64,000 bases of DNA from assembly GCA_023404675.1 (NCBI GenBank), contig JAEYAW010000030.1:372001-436000 (forward strand), in the 5' to 3' direction. This stretch comes from Pseudomonadota bacterium (lineage in GTDB: Bacteria; Pseudomonadota; Alphaproteobacteria; Rhizobiales; Xanthobacteraceae). The notes below the pieces were generated by a model. That model ran no database searches and was not told the origin of the DNA. It was given only the letters and a program-made list of their open reading frames with translations. The position numbers were made by a program, and so were the translations under genes. Shown piece after piece: positions 27,016 through 36,621 of this stretch. The first letter of the stretch is position 1. Each line of letters starts with the position of its first letter.

Positions 27016-27708
27016 TTAGCGCCGCTCGACAACGCGAATTCCTTCGGCTCCGGCCAGAATGACGGTGCTGGCCAGCCCGATGAACAAACCATGCTCCACG
27101 ACACCGGGAATCGCGGCGAGCGCCCGCGCCAGCGCCCCCGCATCCCCGATCTGCCCGAGCCGGGCATCGATGATCCAGTGGCCGCCGTCGGTGACAAAAG
27201 GATGGCCATCCTTGCCCTGGCGCACAGCCATGGGGCCGGCGACGCCGCTGGCCGAAAAAGCGCCCTCGATCGCGCGGCGGGTGGCCGCCAGACCGAACGG
27301 AATCACCTCGATCGGCAATGGAAAGCGGCCCAGCTTCTGAACCCACTTTGAATCGTCGGCGATGACGATCATCCGATCGGAGGCGGCGGCAACGATCTTC
27401 TCGCGCAGCAGCGCACCGCCACCGCCCTTGATAAGGTCCAGATTGGCATCAGCCTCGTCCGCGCCATCCACGGTGAGGTCCAGACGGTCGATCTCGTCCA
27501 GCGTAGTGAGGTGGATGCCGGCCTGCTCGGCCTGCGTCCGGGTCGCCTCAGAGGTCGGCACCCCAATGACGTCGAGGCCGCTACGGACTTTCTCACCCAG
27601 CAGATCAACAAAATGTTTCGCCGTCGACCCGGTTCCCAGTCCCAGCCGCATACCGGGCCGCACCTCCTCAAGCGCACGGGCCGCCGCCTGCCGCTTCAGG
27701 TCATCCAT
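27016..27708 (-). CDS. rpiA: Ribose-5-phosphate isomerase A
   Basis: The 230-residue enzyme interconverts ribose 5-phosphate and ribulose 5-phosphate in the pentose phosphate pathway and Calvin cycle. Motifs are GLGTGSTAKHFVDLL near residue 24, TVDGADEADANLDLIKGGGG near 80, and ALLREKIVAAAS. ATG 27708 is chosen; a GTG nine bases upstream (27717) is an alternative. DUF2059 follows at 22 bases, and gph is divergent, which fits a shared sugar-phosphate context. Confidence 0.96.
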   Translation of the reverse strand: MDDLKRQAAARALEEVRPGMRLGLGTGSTAKHFVDLLGEKVRSGLDVIGVPTSEATRTQAEQAGIHLTTLDEIDRLDLTVDGADEADANLDLIKGGGGALLREKIVAAASDRMIVIADDSKWVQKLGRFPLPIEVIPFGLAATRRAIEGAFSASGVAGPMAVRQGKDGHPFVTDGGHWIIDARLGQIGDAGALARALAAIPGVVEHGLFIGLASTVILAGAEGIRVVERR

Positions 27709-27838
27709 ACTTGTCACGGAACCAATCCCTGGGTGTTTCGCCGCGCGCTCCTTCTAGAGCATGCCGCCGGAAAGGGGAATGTCGATTTGTGCGGCACGCA
27801 AAGCTTGCGCGGCCGTGTCCGGACGGCTACCCGAAGCC

Positions 27839-28522
27839 ATGTCCCGTTCCGCTCCCCTCCTTGTCTTCGACCTCGACGGAACCCTCGTCGATACGGCCCC
27901 GGATTTGATCTCGGCGCTGAACGTCATCCTGCGCCGGGAGCAGTTGCCGCCGATCCCGCTCGCCTCCGCGCGCAACCTGATCGGCGCCGGAGCGCGCAAG
28001 CTCATCGAGCGCGGCTTCGAGGCCGAAGGCCGTCCACTGACGCCCGAGGACACGGCACGGTTGACCCGCGACTTCATCGACCATTACGCCGCGCATATCG
28101 CGGACGAATCCCGGCCATTCGAGGGACTGACCGAGGCCCTCGACCATCTGGCCATGGAAGGGTGCCGCTTCGCGGTGTGCACCAACAAGCTCGAATGGCT
28201 CTCGCGCAAGCTGCTGGACGCGCTGGACCTGACCACCCGCTTCGACGCGATCTGCGGTGCAGATACTTTCGGTGTCTCGAAGCCAGACCCGGCCATCCTT
28301 CGTCAGACGATAGCCAGGGCGGGAGGCGATCTGACCACAGCCATCATGGTGGGCGATGCTGGCACCGATGTCGGGGCGGCGCGCCGGGCGGGAATCCCGG
28401 TCATCGGGGTATCGTTCGGATACACCGAGACGCCGATCCGGGATCTCAATCCCGATCTCGTGATCGATCACATGCGCGAACTGGCCGGCGCGGTAGCGGC
28501 CCTGAACGGTAAAACGATATAA
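27839..28522 (+). CDS. gph: Phosphoglycolate phosphatase (HAD family)
   Basis: The 227-residue HAD hydrolase has motif I LLVFDLDGTLVDTAPDLISA at residues 7-26, motif II FAVCTNK near 115, and motif IV IMVGDAGTDVGAARRAGIPV near 170. Sequence and size fit Gph, which removes 2-phosphoglycolate formed by Rubisco oxygenation or DNA repair. It is divergent from rpiA. The ATG at 27839 is chosen because motif I then lies at the usual distance from the start. Confidence 0.88.
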   Translation: MSRSAPLLVFDLDGTLVDTAPDLISALNVILRREQLPPIPLASARNLIGAGARKLIERGFEAEGRPLTPEDTARLTRDFIDHYAAHIADESRPFEGLTEALDHLAMEGCRFAVCTNKLEWLSRKLLDALDLTTRFDAICGADTFGVSKPDPAILRQTIARAGGDLTTAIMVGDAGTDVGAARRAGIPVIGVSFGYTETPIRDLNPDLVIDHMRELAGAVAALNGKTI

Positions 28523-28569
28523 TGCACTGAAATTGTTGTATTTTTCAGTTTTGTATCCGTTCGCATTTA

Positions 28570-28582
28570 TTAACCATTAACC
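28570..28582 (+). promoter_or_regulatory. CtrA-like half-site pair upstream of the lipoprotein gene
   Basis: TTAACCATTAACC contains two TTAACC copies in direct orientation. TTAACCAT is a known half-site type for the alphaproteobacterial cell-cycle regulator CtrA. It lies about 105 bases before the lipoprotein start codon. The full TTAA-N7-TTAAC spacing is absent, so this is weak. Confidence 0.3.
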
Positions 28583-28686
28583 AATCGCGTTACGGCCCGC
28601 TGGTTGCGGGCGCGCACCAACGCCCATATGGTCCGGCTGGGACGAGTGGTCGCAGGCCACTCAACAAATCAAGATGGGCAGTCAAC

Positions 28687-29058
28687 ATGTATCGTCTCGC
28701 CGTGATCCTTACGGCCGGGCTCAGCCTTGCGGGCTGTAGTTCGTTGTCTTCCTTTGGCGGTCCGCCAGAGCCAAAACCATTCACGCTGCAACTCGAATCG
28801 AATCCGCCGGGAGCGGAGGCTAAAACCTCTGCCGGACCAGGTTGCGTGACGCCATGCTCTGTCGAAGTCACTCAGACGGAGAATCTGAGCGTCACCTTCG
28901 CACTGGCGAAGTACGAGACCCAGACGATTCCTGTGCAGGTGACGCAGAAGCCGGGCAACCTTTTCACATCGCCCACCACAACCATCGACCCCAATCCGGT
29001 CACCGCCGAACTGCAGCCTGCTCCGACCCGCCGTGGGCGAGCCAAACGCGCCAAGTAA
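28687..29058 (+). CDS. PEGA-like lipoprotein
   Basis: A 123-residue lipoprotein precursor with lipobox LSLAGC, Cys17 being the lipidated residue. The mature part, PFTLQLESNPPGAEAKTSAG and a CVTPC pair, resembles PEGA-type beta modules (SNPPGAEVxxxxGxxCxTPC). The C-terminus is basic (RRGRAKRAK) and may touch the peptidoglycan or membrane. Function is unknown. Confidence 0.82.
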   Translation: MYRLAVILTAGLSLAGCSSLSSFGGPPEPKPFTLQLESNPPGAEAKTSAGPGCVTPCSVEVTQTENLSVTFALAKYETQTIPVQVTQKPGNLFTSPTTTIDPNPVTAELQPAPTRRGRAKRAK

Positions 29059-29217
29059 GCGCCGCCAATGAAAACTGTGCCCGCGCCGATAGCTGCGGGC
29101 ACAAGAACGTTCAGACGGAAAAGCACGCGCCCCGCACGATTGTGCCCGCCCCGACAAAGGCATAGATTGATGGCACGCGGGCCATTGTGGACCGCCTCGA
29201 GGTCACGTTGCGCCTGA

Positions 29218-30249
29218 ATGAACGCACTCGTTCCCACCACTGCCCACGAGACCGCCGCGATGGTCGACCCATTCGGCCGGCGGATCAGCTATCTGCGGGT
29301 GTCGGTGACCGACCGCTGCGATCTGCGCTGTTTCTATTGCATGTCGGAGGACATGACCTTCCTGCCGAAGGCCAACCTTCTCACGCTTGAGGAACTGGAC
29401 CGGCTCTGCTCCGCCTTCATTGCCCGCGGCGTGCGCAAGCTGCGCCTCACCGGCGGCGAGCCGCTTGTGCGCCGCAACGTGATGTCGCTGATCCGCTCGC
29501 TGTCGCGCCACCTGGGCAGCGGCTCGCTGGACGAACTGACACTGACCACCAACGGCTCGCAGCTTGCGCGCTTCGCCGGCGAACTCGCCGATGCCGGGGT
29601 GCGACGCATCAATGTCTCGCTTGATACGCTGAATCCGGACAAGTTTCGCGCGATCACGCGCTGGGGCGACCTCGCGAAGGTCCTGGAAGGGATCGATGCC
29701 GCCCGCGCTGCCGGGTTGGCGGTCAAGATCAATGCCGTGGCGCTGAAAGGCATGAACGAGAACGAAATCCCCGCTCTGATGGAATGGGCACATGGTCTCG
29801 GCATGGCGCTGACCCTGATCGAGGTGATGCCGATGGGCGATGTCGGCGCGGGCCGGATCGATCAGTACCTGCCGCTCTCGCTGATCCGCGCAAGGCTGGC
29901 TCACAATTATACCTTTACCGACCTCGACGAGACGTCCGGCGGGCCGGCACGTTACGTTCGCGTGGCCGAAACAGGCGGGAAACTGGGCTTCATCACCCCG
30001 ATGACCCACAATTTCTGCGAGGCATGCAACCGCGTGCGCATCACCTGCACCGGCACCATTCACACGTGCCTCGGTCATGAGGATGCGACCGACCTTCGGG
30101 CGCCGCTGCGTGCCTCGGACGATGACACCCTTCTCAACGCGGCGATCGACCGCGCCATCGGCACCAAGCCAAAGGGGCACGATTTCATCATCGACCGCCG
30201 CCATAACCGGCCGAGCGTCAGCCGCCACATGAGCGTGACCGGCGGCTGA
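29218..30249 (+). CDS. moaA: GTP 3',8-cyclase MoaA
   Basis: The 343-residue radical-SAM enzyme makes the first intermediate of molybdenum cofactor from GTP. The N-terminal 4Fe-4S motif is CDLRCFYC near residue 40. The C-terminal cluster ligands lie in NFCEACNRVRITCTGTIHTC L. The conserved C-terminal Gly-Gly (SRHMSVTGG) is present. It fits the molybdenum hydroxylase encoded at 45-48 kb and the molybdopterin-binding protein at the window start. Confidence 0.97.
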   Translation: MNALVPTTAHETAAMVDPFGRRISYLRVSVTDRCDLRCFYCMSEDMTFLPKANLLTLEELDRLCSAFIARGVRKLRLTGGEPLVRRNVMSLIRSLSRHLGSGSLDELTLTTNGSQLARFAGELADAGVRRINVSLDTLNPDKFRAITRWGDLAKVLEGIDAARAAGLAVKINAVALKGMNENEIPALMEWAHGLGMALTLIEVMPMGDVGAGRIDQYLPLSLIRARLAHNYTFTDLDETSGGPARYVRVAETGGKLGFITPMTHNFCEACNRVRITCTGTIHTCLGHEDATDLRAPLRASDDDTLLNAAIDRAIGTKPKGHDFIIDRRHNRPSVSRHMSVTGG

Positions 30250-30530
30250 GCCGACGCAGACGGCTCCCTGCCGATTAATTCGTCACACCTTCGCCAAACT
30301 TCCAATTGACGGCCGCGCATGACGCTGAAATTGTGCAGCAATTTCGTGCCAGCCCGACAGCAAAAGTCGCCGCGCCGCAACCTGGCGTGAAGAGCTGGTG
30401 GAAGCGCCGCGCAAGGAGAGATGCGTTGCCATTGGTTGAAGATATGCGCCGGCCGGCAATCGCCCGGCAGGTGGTTTTTTGTCTGCCGGCCTTGCCAGGT
30501 CCGGACGCTCGCTGGACGCTGAGGTGATCC
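30250..30530. other. Intergenic region before the TRAP genes
   Basis: About 280 bases between moaA and the TRAP small permease. Short frames on both strands have no recognisable features. The TRAP promoter should lie here; no convincing boxes were identified. Confidence 0.4.
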
Positions 30531-31070
30531 ATGCGGGCCCTCCTTTCTTTCAGCGCCGGCGTGGACTGGCTCAATGAAAAAATCGGCGATCTGTGCAACG
30601 TGCTGGTGCTGCTGGCCGTCATTGTCAGCGCTGGCAACGCGATGATCCGCTATGCGTTCGACACCTCGTCGAATGCCTGGCTGGAACTGCAATGGTACAT
30701 GTTCGCTGTGCTGGTGATGTTCGGCGCGGCCTATACGTTCAAGAAGAACGAGCACGTGCGCGTCGAGATTTTCTATCTCATGCTGTCGGAGCGCGGCCAG
30801 CTCTGGCTCGATCTGATCGGCACGCTCTTCTTTCTTATCCCGGTCTGTCTTCTGCTCGGCTATCTGTCGTGGCCGTTCTTCTATCAGTCCTATGTGATCG
30901 CCGAGCATTCCGGCAACGCCGGCGGCCTGGTCCGCTGGCCGATCAAGTTCGTGCTGCCGCTGGGCTTCGGCATGCTGGCCCTGCAGGGCGCTTCGGAAGT
31001 GATCAAGCGTGTGGCGGCCCTTCGCGGCGAAACTGTCATTGACGCGAAGTACGAGAGGCCGACGCAATGA
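30531..31070 (+). CDS. TRAP transporter small permease (DctQ type)
   Basis: The 179-residue protein has four predicted membrane segments. The DctQ pattern reads AWLELQWYMFAVLVMFGAAY, then TFKKNEHVRVEIFY, with the conserved ARG/HVRV turn. It pairs with the large permease, whose ATG overlaps its stop codon by four bases. Together with the solute-binding protein it imports an organic acid using an ion gradient. Confidence 0.93.
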   Translation: MRALLSFSAGVDWLNEKIGDLCNVLVLLAVIVSAGNAMIRYAFDTSSNAWLELQWYMFAVLVMFGAAYTFKKNEHVRVEIFYLMLSERGQLWLDLIGTLFFLIPVCLLLGYLSWPFFYQSYVIAEHSGNAGGLVRWPIKFVLPLGFGMLALQGASEVIKRVAALRGETVIDAKYERPTQ

Positions 31071-32671
31071 TCACCCTCGACATGATGCCGCCGATGATGT
31101 TCGGCGGCCTCGTCATCGGGATGCTGTTCGGCTTTCCGGTCGCGTTCACTCTGGCCTCGGTCGGATTGCTGTTCGGCTTTCTTGCCATTGATCTCGGCTT
31201 CTTCGATCTGAACTTTCTTCAGGCGATTCCGGGCCGCGTATTCGGCAGCGTTCTCGCCAACGAGCTGCTGTTGGCGATCCCGTTCTTCACCTTCATGGGC
31301 GCGATTCTGGAGCGATGTGGTCTTGCCGAGGACATGCTGGATTCGATGGGCCAGCTGTTCGGGCCGATCCGCGGCGGTCTCGGCTATTCGGTCATCATCG
31401 TCGGCTTCATCCTCGGCGCAATCACCGGCACGGTGGCGGCGCAGGTCATCGCCATGGCGCTGATCTCGATGCCCGTGATGATGCGCTACGGCTACAATAT
31501 CCGCTACATCACCGGCGTGCTCGCTGCCTCCGGCACCATCACGCAGTTGGTGCCGCCCTCGCTCGTGCTGATCGTTCTCGCCGACCAGCTCGGCAAATCT
31601 GTCGGCGACATGTATCTCGGTGCATGGGGGCCATCCGTCCTGCAGATCGTGCTGTTCGCGGGCTATACGTTTGCCTTGAGCGTCATCAAGCCGGATCACG
31701 TTCCGCCCGTACCGGTCGAGGCCCGCACGCTGCAGGGCTGGGCGCTCTGGCGCAAATGCCTGATGGGCATTATTCCTTCCGCCGTCCTGATCTTCGTCGT
31801 GCTCGGCACCATGATGCTCGGCCTTGCGACGCCGACGGAAGCCGGCGCCATGGGCGCGGTCGGGGCCATCGTGCTGGCCACGCTGCACCACAAAAGCTTC
31901 ACCCGGTTCGACCAGAAGGTGCTGATTGTCGGCGTCATTGCCGGTGGCATTGGCACGATGATCGGGATCTATATCGGCAACAATATCTGGTTCAAGCTGG
32001 CGTTCGCTGTCTGTTACATCGCCGTGGTGTGGATCTGCATCGAGGCGGCGCGGATTCCGGAGCTGCGCGATCTGATCCGGCAGGGTTATCAGTCCACCAT
32101 GCGCCTGACGACCATGGTGACCTTCATCCTGATCGGCTCGACCTGCTTCTCGGTCGTATTCCTTGGCGTCAACGGCGGCGTGTGGCTGGAGCACCTGCTC
32201 ACGTCGATTCCCGGCGGCGTGTGGGGCTTCCTGATCTTCATCAACCTGTTCATCTTCTTCCTCGCGTTCTTCCTCGATTTCTTCGAGATCGCCTTCATCA
32301 TCCTGCCGATGATCGCGCCTGTCGCGCAGAAGATACTCGCACCCGTCGTGGGAGCCGATGCGGCACTGATCTGGTTCGGCGTGATGCTGTGCGCGAACAT
32401 GCAAACCTCGTTCATGCACCCGCCGTTCGGCTTCGCTTTGTTCTACCTGCGCGGCGTCGCCCCGCGCTCGGTGAAGAGCTCGGACATCTATTGGGGCGCC
32501 GTGCCGTGGCTCGGCCTGCAACTCCTTCTGGTTGTCCTGATCATCGTCTTCCCGATCACGGTAACGGCGCTGCTCGACAAGCCGCTGGATATCGATCTCG
32601 ACAAGGTGAAGATCGAAGTGCCGCAGATCGAGATGCCGCAGCTGGATCTCGGGCCGCCGAGCTTCAAATAA
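31067..32671 (+). CDS. TRAP transporter large permease (DctM type), long form
   Basis: The 534-residue polytopic protein contains LLLAIPFFTFMGAILERCGL near residue 65 and a conserved GGLGYSVIIVGFILGAITGT near 105. The C-terminal half has MLCANMQTSFMHPPFGFALF. It is about 100 residues longer than classical DctM, with an extra membrane region in the middle and a soluble tail rich in acidic residues (DIDLDKVKIEVPQIEMPQL). This long type occurs with mannitol/chloroaromatic-type binding proteins. Confidence 0.93.
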   Translation: MITLDMMPPMMFGGLVIGMLFGFPVAFTLASVGLLFGFLAIDLGFFDLNFLQAIPGRVFGSVLANELLLAIPFFTFMGAILERCGLAEDMLDSMGQLFGPIRGGLGYSVIIVGFILGAITGTVAAQVIAMALISMPVMMRYGYNIRYITGVLAASGTITQLVPPSLVLIVLADQLGKSVGDMYLGAWGPSVLQIVLFAGYTFALSVIKPDHVPPVPVEARTLQGWALWRKCLMGIIPSAVLIFVVLGTMMLGLATPTEAGAMGAVGAIVLATLHHKSFTRFDQKVLIVGVIAGGIGTMIGIYIGNNIWFKLAFAVCYIAVVWICIEAARIPELRDLIRQGYQSTMRLTTMVTFILIGSTCFSVVFLGVNGGVWLEHLLTSIPGGVWGFLIFINLFIFFLAFFLDFFEIAFIILPMIAPVAQKILAPVVGADAALIWFGVMLCANMQTSFMHPPFGFALFYLRGVAPRSVKSSDIYWGAVPWLGLQLLLVVLIIVFPITVTALLDKPLDIDLDKVKIEVPQIEMPQLDLGPPSFK

Positions 32672-32716
32672 GCTCGGCAGACAATGGTCCGCCGCTGCCT
32701 GCGATGGATAGCCCAA

Positions 32717-32755
32717 CAAAAAAGCCGGCCCCTCAGGGGCCGGCTTTTCCTTTTT
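32717..32755. terminator. Bidirectional terminator between convergent TRAP genes
   Basis: AAGCCGGCCCC, loop TCA, GGGGCCGGCTT (32722-32746) form an 11-bp perfect stem flanked by an A-run on the left and TTCCTTTTT on the right. It therefore terminates both the permease transcript (plus) and the dctP transcript (minus). Confidence 0.88.
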
Positions 32756-32770
32756 GTGCGGAGGCTCTGA

Positions 32771-33862
32771 TCAGGTTCGCGTACGCGAGCGGATCATGAA
32801 GCTGTCGAAGGTGTACTCGGCCACCTGCCACCACAGATACTCGTCGGAGCGATAGGCCTGCATCGCGTCGATCGTCTTCTTGAAGTCGGCATTCTTGGCC
32901 GAAATCTCCGCCCACAATTCGTTGGTCGATTTGAGGCAGGCCTCAAGCACCTCGGTCGGGAACGGACGCAACTGCGTGCCGCTTGCAACGAGCTGCTTCA
33001 ACGCCTTGGGATTTTGCATGTCATAGCGCGCGTTCATCCACAGGTTGGCATGAACGCAGGCATTGCGCAGGACCGCCTGATAATTCTTCGGCAGCGAATT
33101 GTATTTGTCGCTGTTCACAAAGGCGTGGACCATCGGACCGCCTTCCCAGAAGCCGGGATAGTAATAATACTTCGCGACCTTCTGGAAACCGAGTTTCTCG
33201 TCGTCGTACGGACCGACCCACTCGGCCGCGTCGATGGTGCCTTTTTCAAGCGCCGGATAGATATCGCCGCCGGCAAGTTGCTGGGGCACGACGCCGAGTT
33301 TCTGCATCACCTGACCGGCAATGCCGGCGATGCGGAATTTAAGACCCGACAGATCCGCGACCGTCTTGATCTCCTTGCGGAACCACCCGCCCATCTGCGT
33401 GCCGGTGTTACCCGCGGGAAAACCGATGACGTTGTACTTCTTGAAAAATTCGGTCCCCAGTTCCTCACCGCCGCCCTGATACCACCAGGAGTTCTGCTGG
33501 CGGGCGTTGAGACCGAATGGCACCGAGGCAAAGATCGCGAAGGTCGGATCCTTGCCCACATAGTAGTAGGCCACGGTGTGGCCCATTTCGACCGTGCCGT
33601 TCGAGGTCGCGTCCAGCGCTTGCAGGCCGGGCACGATTTCACCGGCCGAGAAAACCTGGATCTGAAACTTGTTGTCGGTCATCTCGGCGACGTATTTGGC
33701 GACCTGCTCGCCGCCGCCGTAAATCGTGTCGAGCGATTTCGGGAAGCTCGACGTCAGTCGCCACTTGATCTCGGGCGACGATTGCGCGATCGCCGGTGCG
33801 GCCACAGCTGCCGAGGCTGCGGCACCGACCGTGGTCGCCTTGAGAAAATCACGACGTTTCAT
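32771..33862 (-). CDS. TRAP transporter solute-binding protein (DctP type)
   Basis: The 363-residue protein carries a twin-arginine signal (MKRRDFLKATTVGAAASAAV, cleavage after PAIAQ). The binding domain follows with IKWRLTSSFPKSLDTIYGGG and the conserved Arg region SGLKFRIAGIAGQVMQKLGV near residue 165, then GTIDAAEWVGPYDDEKLGF. It belongs to the mannitol/chloroaromatic-type subgroup. The second ATG (33862) has a well spaced GAGAGGAG site. It is convergent with its permease genes, an unusual orientation for a TRAP set. Confidence 0.93.
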   Translation of the reverse strand: MKRRDFLKATTVGAAASAAVAAPAIAQSSPEIKWRLTSSFPKSLDTIYGGGEQVAKYVAEMTDNKFQIQVFSAGEIVPGLQALDATSNGTVEMGHTVAYYYVGKDPTFAIFASVPFGLNARQQNSWWYQGGGEELGTEFFKKYNVIGFPAGNTGTQMGGWFRKEIKTVADLSGLKFRIAGIAGQVMQKLGVVPQQLAGGDIYPALEKGTIDAAEWVGPYDDEKLGFQKVAKYYYYPGFWEGGPMVHAFVNSDKYNSLPKNYQAVLRNACVHANLWMNARYDMQNPKALKQLVASGTQLRPFPTEVLEACLKSTNELWAEISAKNADFKKTIDAMQAYRSDEYLWWQVAEYTFDSFMIRSRTRT

Positions 33863-34011
33863 CAGGGGCATCTCCTCTCTGGAATTTTCTTGCCAGACCC
33901 TTTTACGGGGGCTGTGCGGTCTCTAACACGGAACAACCGTGGCGGAAACGCTACAGTTGAGACGTCGATATCAACCAAAGTCGAACAGACGGGCTTGCTT
34001 GGGCTGCCCGC

Positions 34012-35136
34012 TCAGGCGGCAATCAACGGCCGAAGCTGGTCCTTGATGCTCGCCGCCATCCGCCGATAGATCGCAGCATGGGGCCCGTTCGGCGCGCTCT
34101 CGACGACCGGCGCGCCTGAATCCGACGTCGTACGGATCATCATGTCGAGCGGCACTTCGCCGAGGAACGGTATCTCCATACGCTCCGCCTCGTGGCGTGC
34201 GCCGCCGTGTCCGAAGATATCGGACCGCGTGCCGCAGTGCGGACACTGGAAGTAGCTCATGTTCTCGATCACCCCGAGGACCGGGACATTGACCTTTCGG
34301 AACATGGTGACGCCCCGGCGGGCGTCGATCAGCGCCAGATCCTGCGGGGTGGACACAATGACCGCGCCCTTGAGCGGCACGTTCTGCGCCAGCGTGAGCT
34401 GAGCGTCGCCGGTACCGGGTGGCATATCCACCACCAGCACATCCAGTTCGCCCCACATCACATCGCGCAGCATCTGATTGATGGCGGCCATCACCATCGG
34501 CCCCCGCCAGATCATGGCGGTGCTTTCATCGACGAGAAAACCGATCGACATGATCGCAAGGCCGAAACGGCGCAGCGGAAGCAGCTTCTTGTCCTCGGTG
34601 ATCTGCGGCTTCTCGGTGATCCCGGTCAGGCGCGGGACCGATGGACCATAGATGTCAGCGTCAAGCAATCCGACGCGTAAACCGGCGTCCCGCAGGCCGA
34701 GCGCCAGATTGATCGCGGTGGTCGACTTGCCGACGCCTCCCTTGCCCGACGCCACCGCGATGACGGCGCGGATACCGGGAATCTCTGCCTGATTGTCCAT
34801 AGGCGAACCGCCACCGTGCTGATGTGGCGGCTTGTGCGCCGAAACCGGCGCGATGCCGGGTCTGCCGCCGGCGGCAGGTGCAGCGCCCGGCGCGCGTTCG
34901 GCCGTCAGCGCCACCATCGCGGCGGTCACCCCCGGAATGGCGCGAACCGCAGCTTCGACCTCCGCCCGCACCGGCTCCCACGCACGTGCTTCCGCGGCCT
35001 GCACGTTGATCGAGAGAATCACGCGTCCATCTGAAACGGAAATATCCGACAGCACACGTGCCTGCGAGAGCGGAACTCCCCTCGGCGTCGGAATCGCGGC
35101 GATCCTGTCGCGAACCTGCTGCTGCGTTACACTCAC
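34012..35136 (-). CDS. Mrp/ApbC-type iron-sulfur carrier ATPase
   Basis: The 374-residue protein has an N-terminal MIP18/DUF59-like domain (residues 1-90), a Pro/Gly-rich linker and a deviant Walker A P-loop, VASGKGGVGKSTTAINLALG, near residue 130. A CPHC motif near 310 would hold a bridging 4Fe-4S cluster between two subunits. It delivers Fe-S clusters to target proteins in the cytoplasm. It starts at GTG 35136, preceded by GGAGG. Confidence 0.95.
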   Translation of the reverse strand: MSVTQQQVRDRIAAIPTPRGVPLSQARVLSDISVSDGRVILSINVQAAEARAWEPVRAEVEAAVRAIPGVTAAMVALTAERAPGAAPAAGGRPGIAPVSAHKPPHQHGGGSPMDNQAEIPGIRAVIAVASGKGGVGKSTTAINLALGLRDAGLRVGLLDADIYGPSVPRLTGITEKPQITEDKKLLPLRRFGLAIMSIGFLVDESTAMIWRGPMVMAAINQMLRDVMWGELDVLVVDMPPGTGDAQLTLAQNVPLKGAVIVSTPQDLALIDARRGVTMFRKVNVPVLGVIENMSYFQCPHCGTRSDIFGHGGARHEAERMEIPFLGEVPLDMMIRTTSDSGAPVVESAPNGPHAAIYRRMAASIKDQLRPLIAA

Positions 35137-35338
35137 AGAAACCTCCGTTCTACGACGGCCTCCGCATAAAACGGCGCACCGCGTTTGGTATCTCCGGTCC
35201 GGGGCGGTTTAACCGTTGCCCCGGAAGCATCGCCGTCTATGCTGCGCGCCGAACGCGATCCGCATCGGCTCGCGTTCGGGTGGCGGTCCAACCGGCCATC
35301 GTCTGGCTGGTTCAATACAGAAACACAAGGGTCAAGGC

Positions 35339-36208
35339 ATGGCCAAAGTTGCATTTCTCGGTCTCGGCGTGATGGGTTTTCCGATGGCGGGGCATCTCGC
35401 CACGAAGGGGGGCCACGAGGTGACGGTCTATAACCGCACCGCAACGAAATCGAAGGCCTGGACGGAGAAATTCGGTGGCCGGGCTGCGCCGACACCCGCC
35501 GACGCGGCCGCCGGACAAGACTTCGTGATGGCCTGCGTCGGCAACGACGACGACCTGCGCAGCGTCACGACCGGCGAAGGCGGCGCATTCGGGGCTATGA
35601 AGGCTTGCGCGATCTTCGTCGACCATACCACGGCCTCTGCCGAAGTCGCCCGCGAGCTAGACGCCGCATCGAAAACGCGCGGTTTTCATTTCATCGACGC
35701 GCCGGTGTCGGGCGGACAGGCTGGTGCCGAGAACGGCGTTCTGACCGTGATGTGCGGCGGCGACGCGGATGACTACAGCAGGGCCGAGCCGGTGATCGCG
35801 GCCTATGCCCGGATGTGCAAGCATCTGGGGCCGGCCGGTTCGGGCCAGCTCACCAAAATGGTCAACCAGATCTGCATCGCCGGTCTCGTCGAGGCCTTGT
35901 CGGAGGGCATCCACTTCGCCAAGAAGGCCGGGCTCGATGTACCCGCCGTGATCGACACGATCTCCAAGGGCGCGGCCCAGTCCTGGCAGATGGAGAACCG
36001 CTATAAGACCATGGACGCAGGCCAGTACGACTTTGGCTTCGCCGTCGAATGGATGCGCAAGGACCTCGGCATCTGCCTGACCGAGGCCAAGCGCAATGGG
36101 GCCAGCCTGCCGGTGACCGCGCTGGTGGACAATTTCTACGCGGAGGTCGAAAAGCTCGGCGGCCGGCGCTGGGATACATCAAGTCTGCTGGCGCGGCTCG
36201 AACGCTGA
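35339..36208 (+). CDS. NAD(P)-dependent beta-hydroxyacid dehydrogenase (3-hydroxyisobutyrate dehydrogenase family)
   Basis: The 289-residue enzyme has the Rossmann start MAKVAFLGLGVMGFPMAGHL, the signature FIDAPVSGGQAGAENGVLTV near residue 115, and the catalytic Lys in GSGQLTKMVNQICIAGLVEA near 170. It could act as a 3-hydroxyisobutyrate dehydrogenase, tartronate semialdehyde reductase or glyoxylate/succinic semialdehyde reductase. The ATG at 35339 is chosen because homology begins there. Confidence 0.92.
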   Translation: MAKVAFLGLGVMGFPMAGHLATKGGHEVTVYNRTATKSKAWTEKFGGRAAPTPADAAAGQDFVMACVGNDDDLRSVTTGEGGAFGAMKACAIFVDHTTASAEVARELDAASKTRGFHFIDAPVSGGQAGAENGVLTVMCGGDADDYSRAEPVIAAYARMCKHLGPAGSGQLTKMVNQICIAGLVEALSEGIHFAKKAGLDVPAVIDTISKGAAQSWQMENRYKTMDAGQYDFGFAVEWMRKDLGICLTEAKRNGASLPVTALVDNFYAEVEKLGGRRWDTSSLLARLER

Positions 36209-36621
36209 GCCTGGCACTGCACGCGGGGCGTCCGGGCGGCAGCCCGGCCGTGGGCTAGGTTCGCTCGCGCGTTGCTCCCCCCTCCCCCCGGGGAACCTTA
36301 ACGCGATCGCCCCGACACCTCCCTGTGGTTTCCAGCAAAACAGATGCGATGTGTCTCATTCCGGCACAATCGGCGGAAAAATTTACCCGCTATTATCCGG
36401 CTTCCTTAGCCATTTAAGCCTGCTCTTAAGAATTTCACCGCAATGATGGGGCCGGTGCCACATGGATCGCTTCCGGCCATGGCCGCGTGATCGATCCGGC
36501 GCTGATAGTGGATCTGCGCGACGCTCCGTCACCTGCCTGTTCACCAATCGACGGTGAACATCCGGCAGGGGCGCCGCGCATCAGATGTGCGTCAGTCTGC
36601 GTTCGGGTTTTGCGTTTCGAG
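36209..36621. other. Intergenic region upstream of the histidine kinase gene
   Basis: About 410 bases with no convincing gene. It contains a C-run/G-run stretch near 36288 (CCTCCCCCCGGGG) and a pair of TTAA boxes at 36414 and 36426. An open frame extends upstream of the kinase start to 36487, but it lacks family homology. Confidence 0.4.

Noticed and set aside
36414..36429. TTAA-N8-TTAA as a CtrA site before the histidine kinase gene
   Set aside because: The spacer is eight, not seven bases, and the trailing C is missing.
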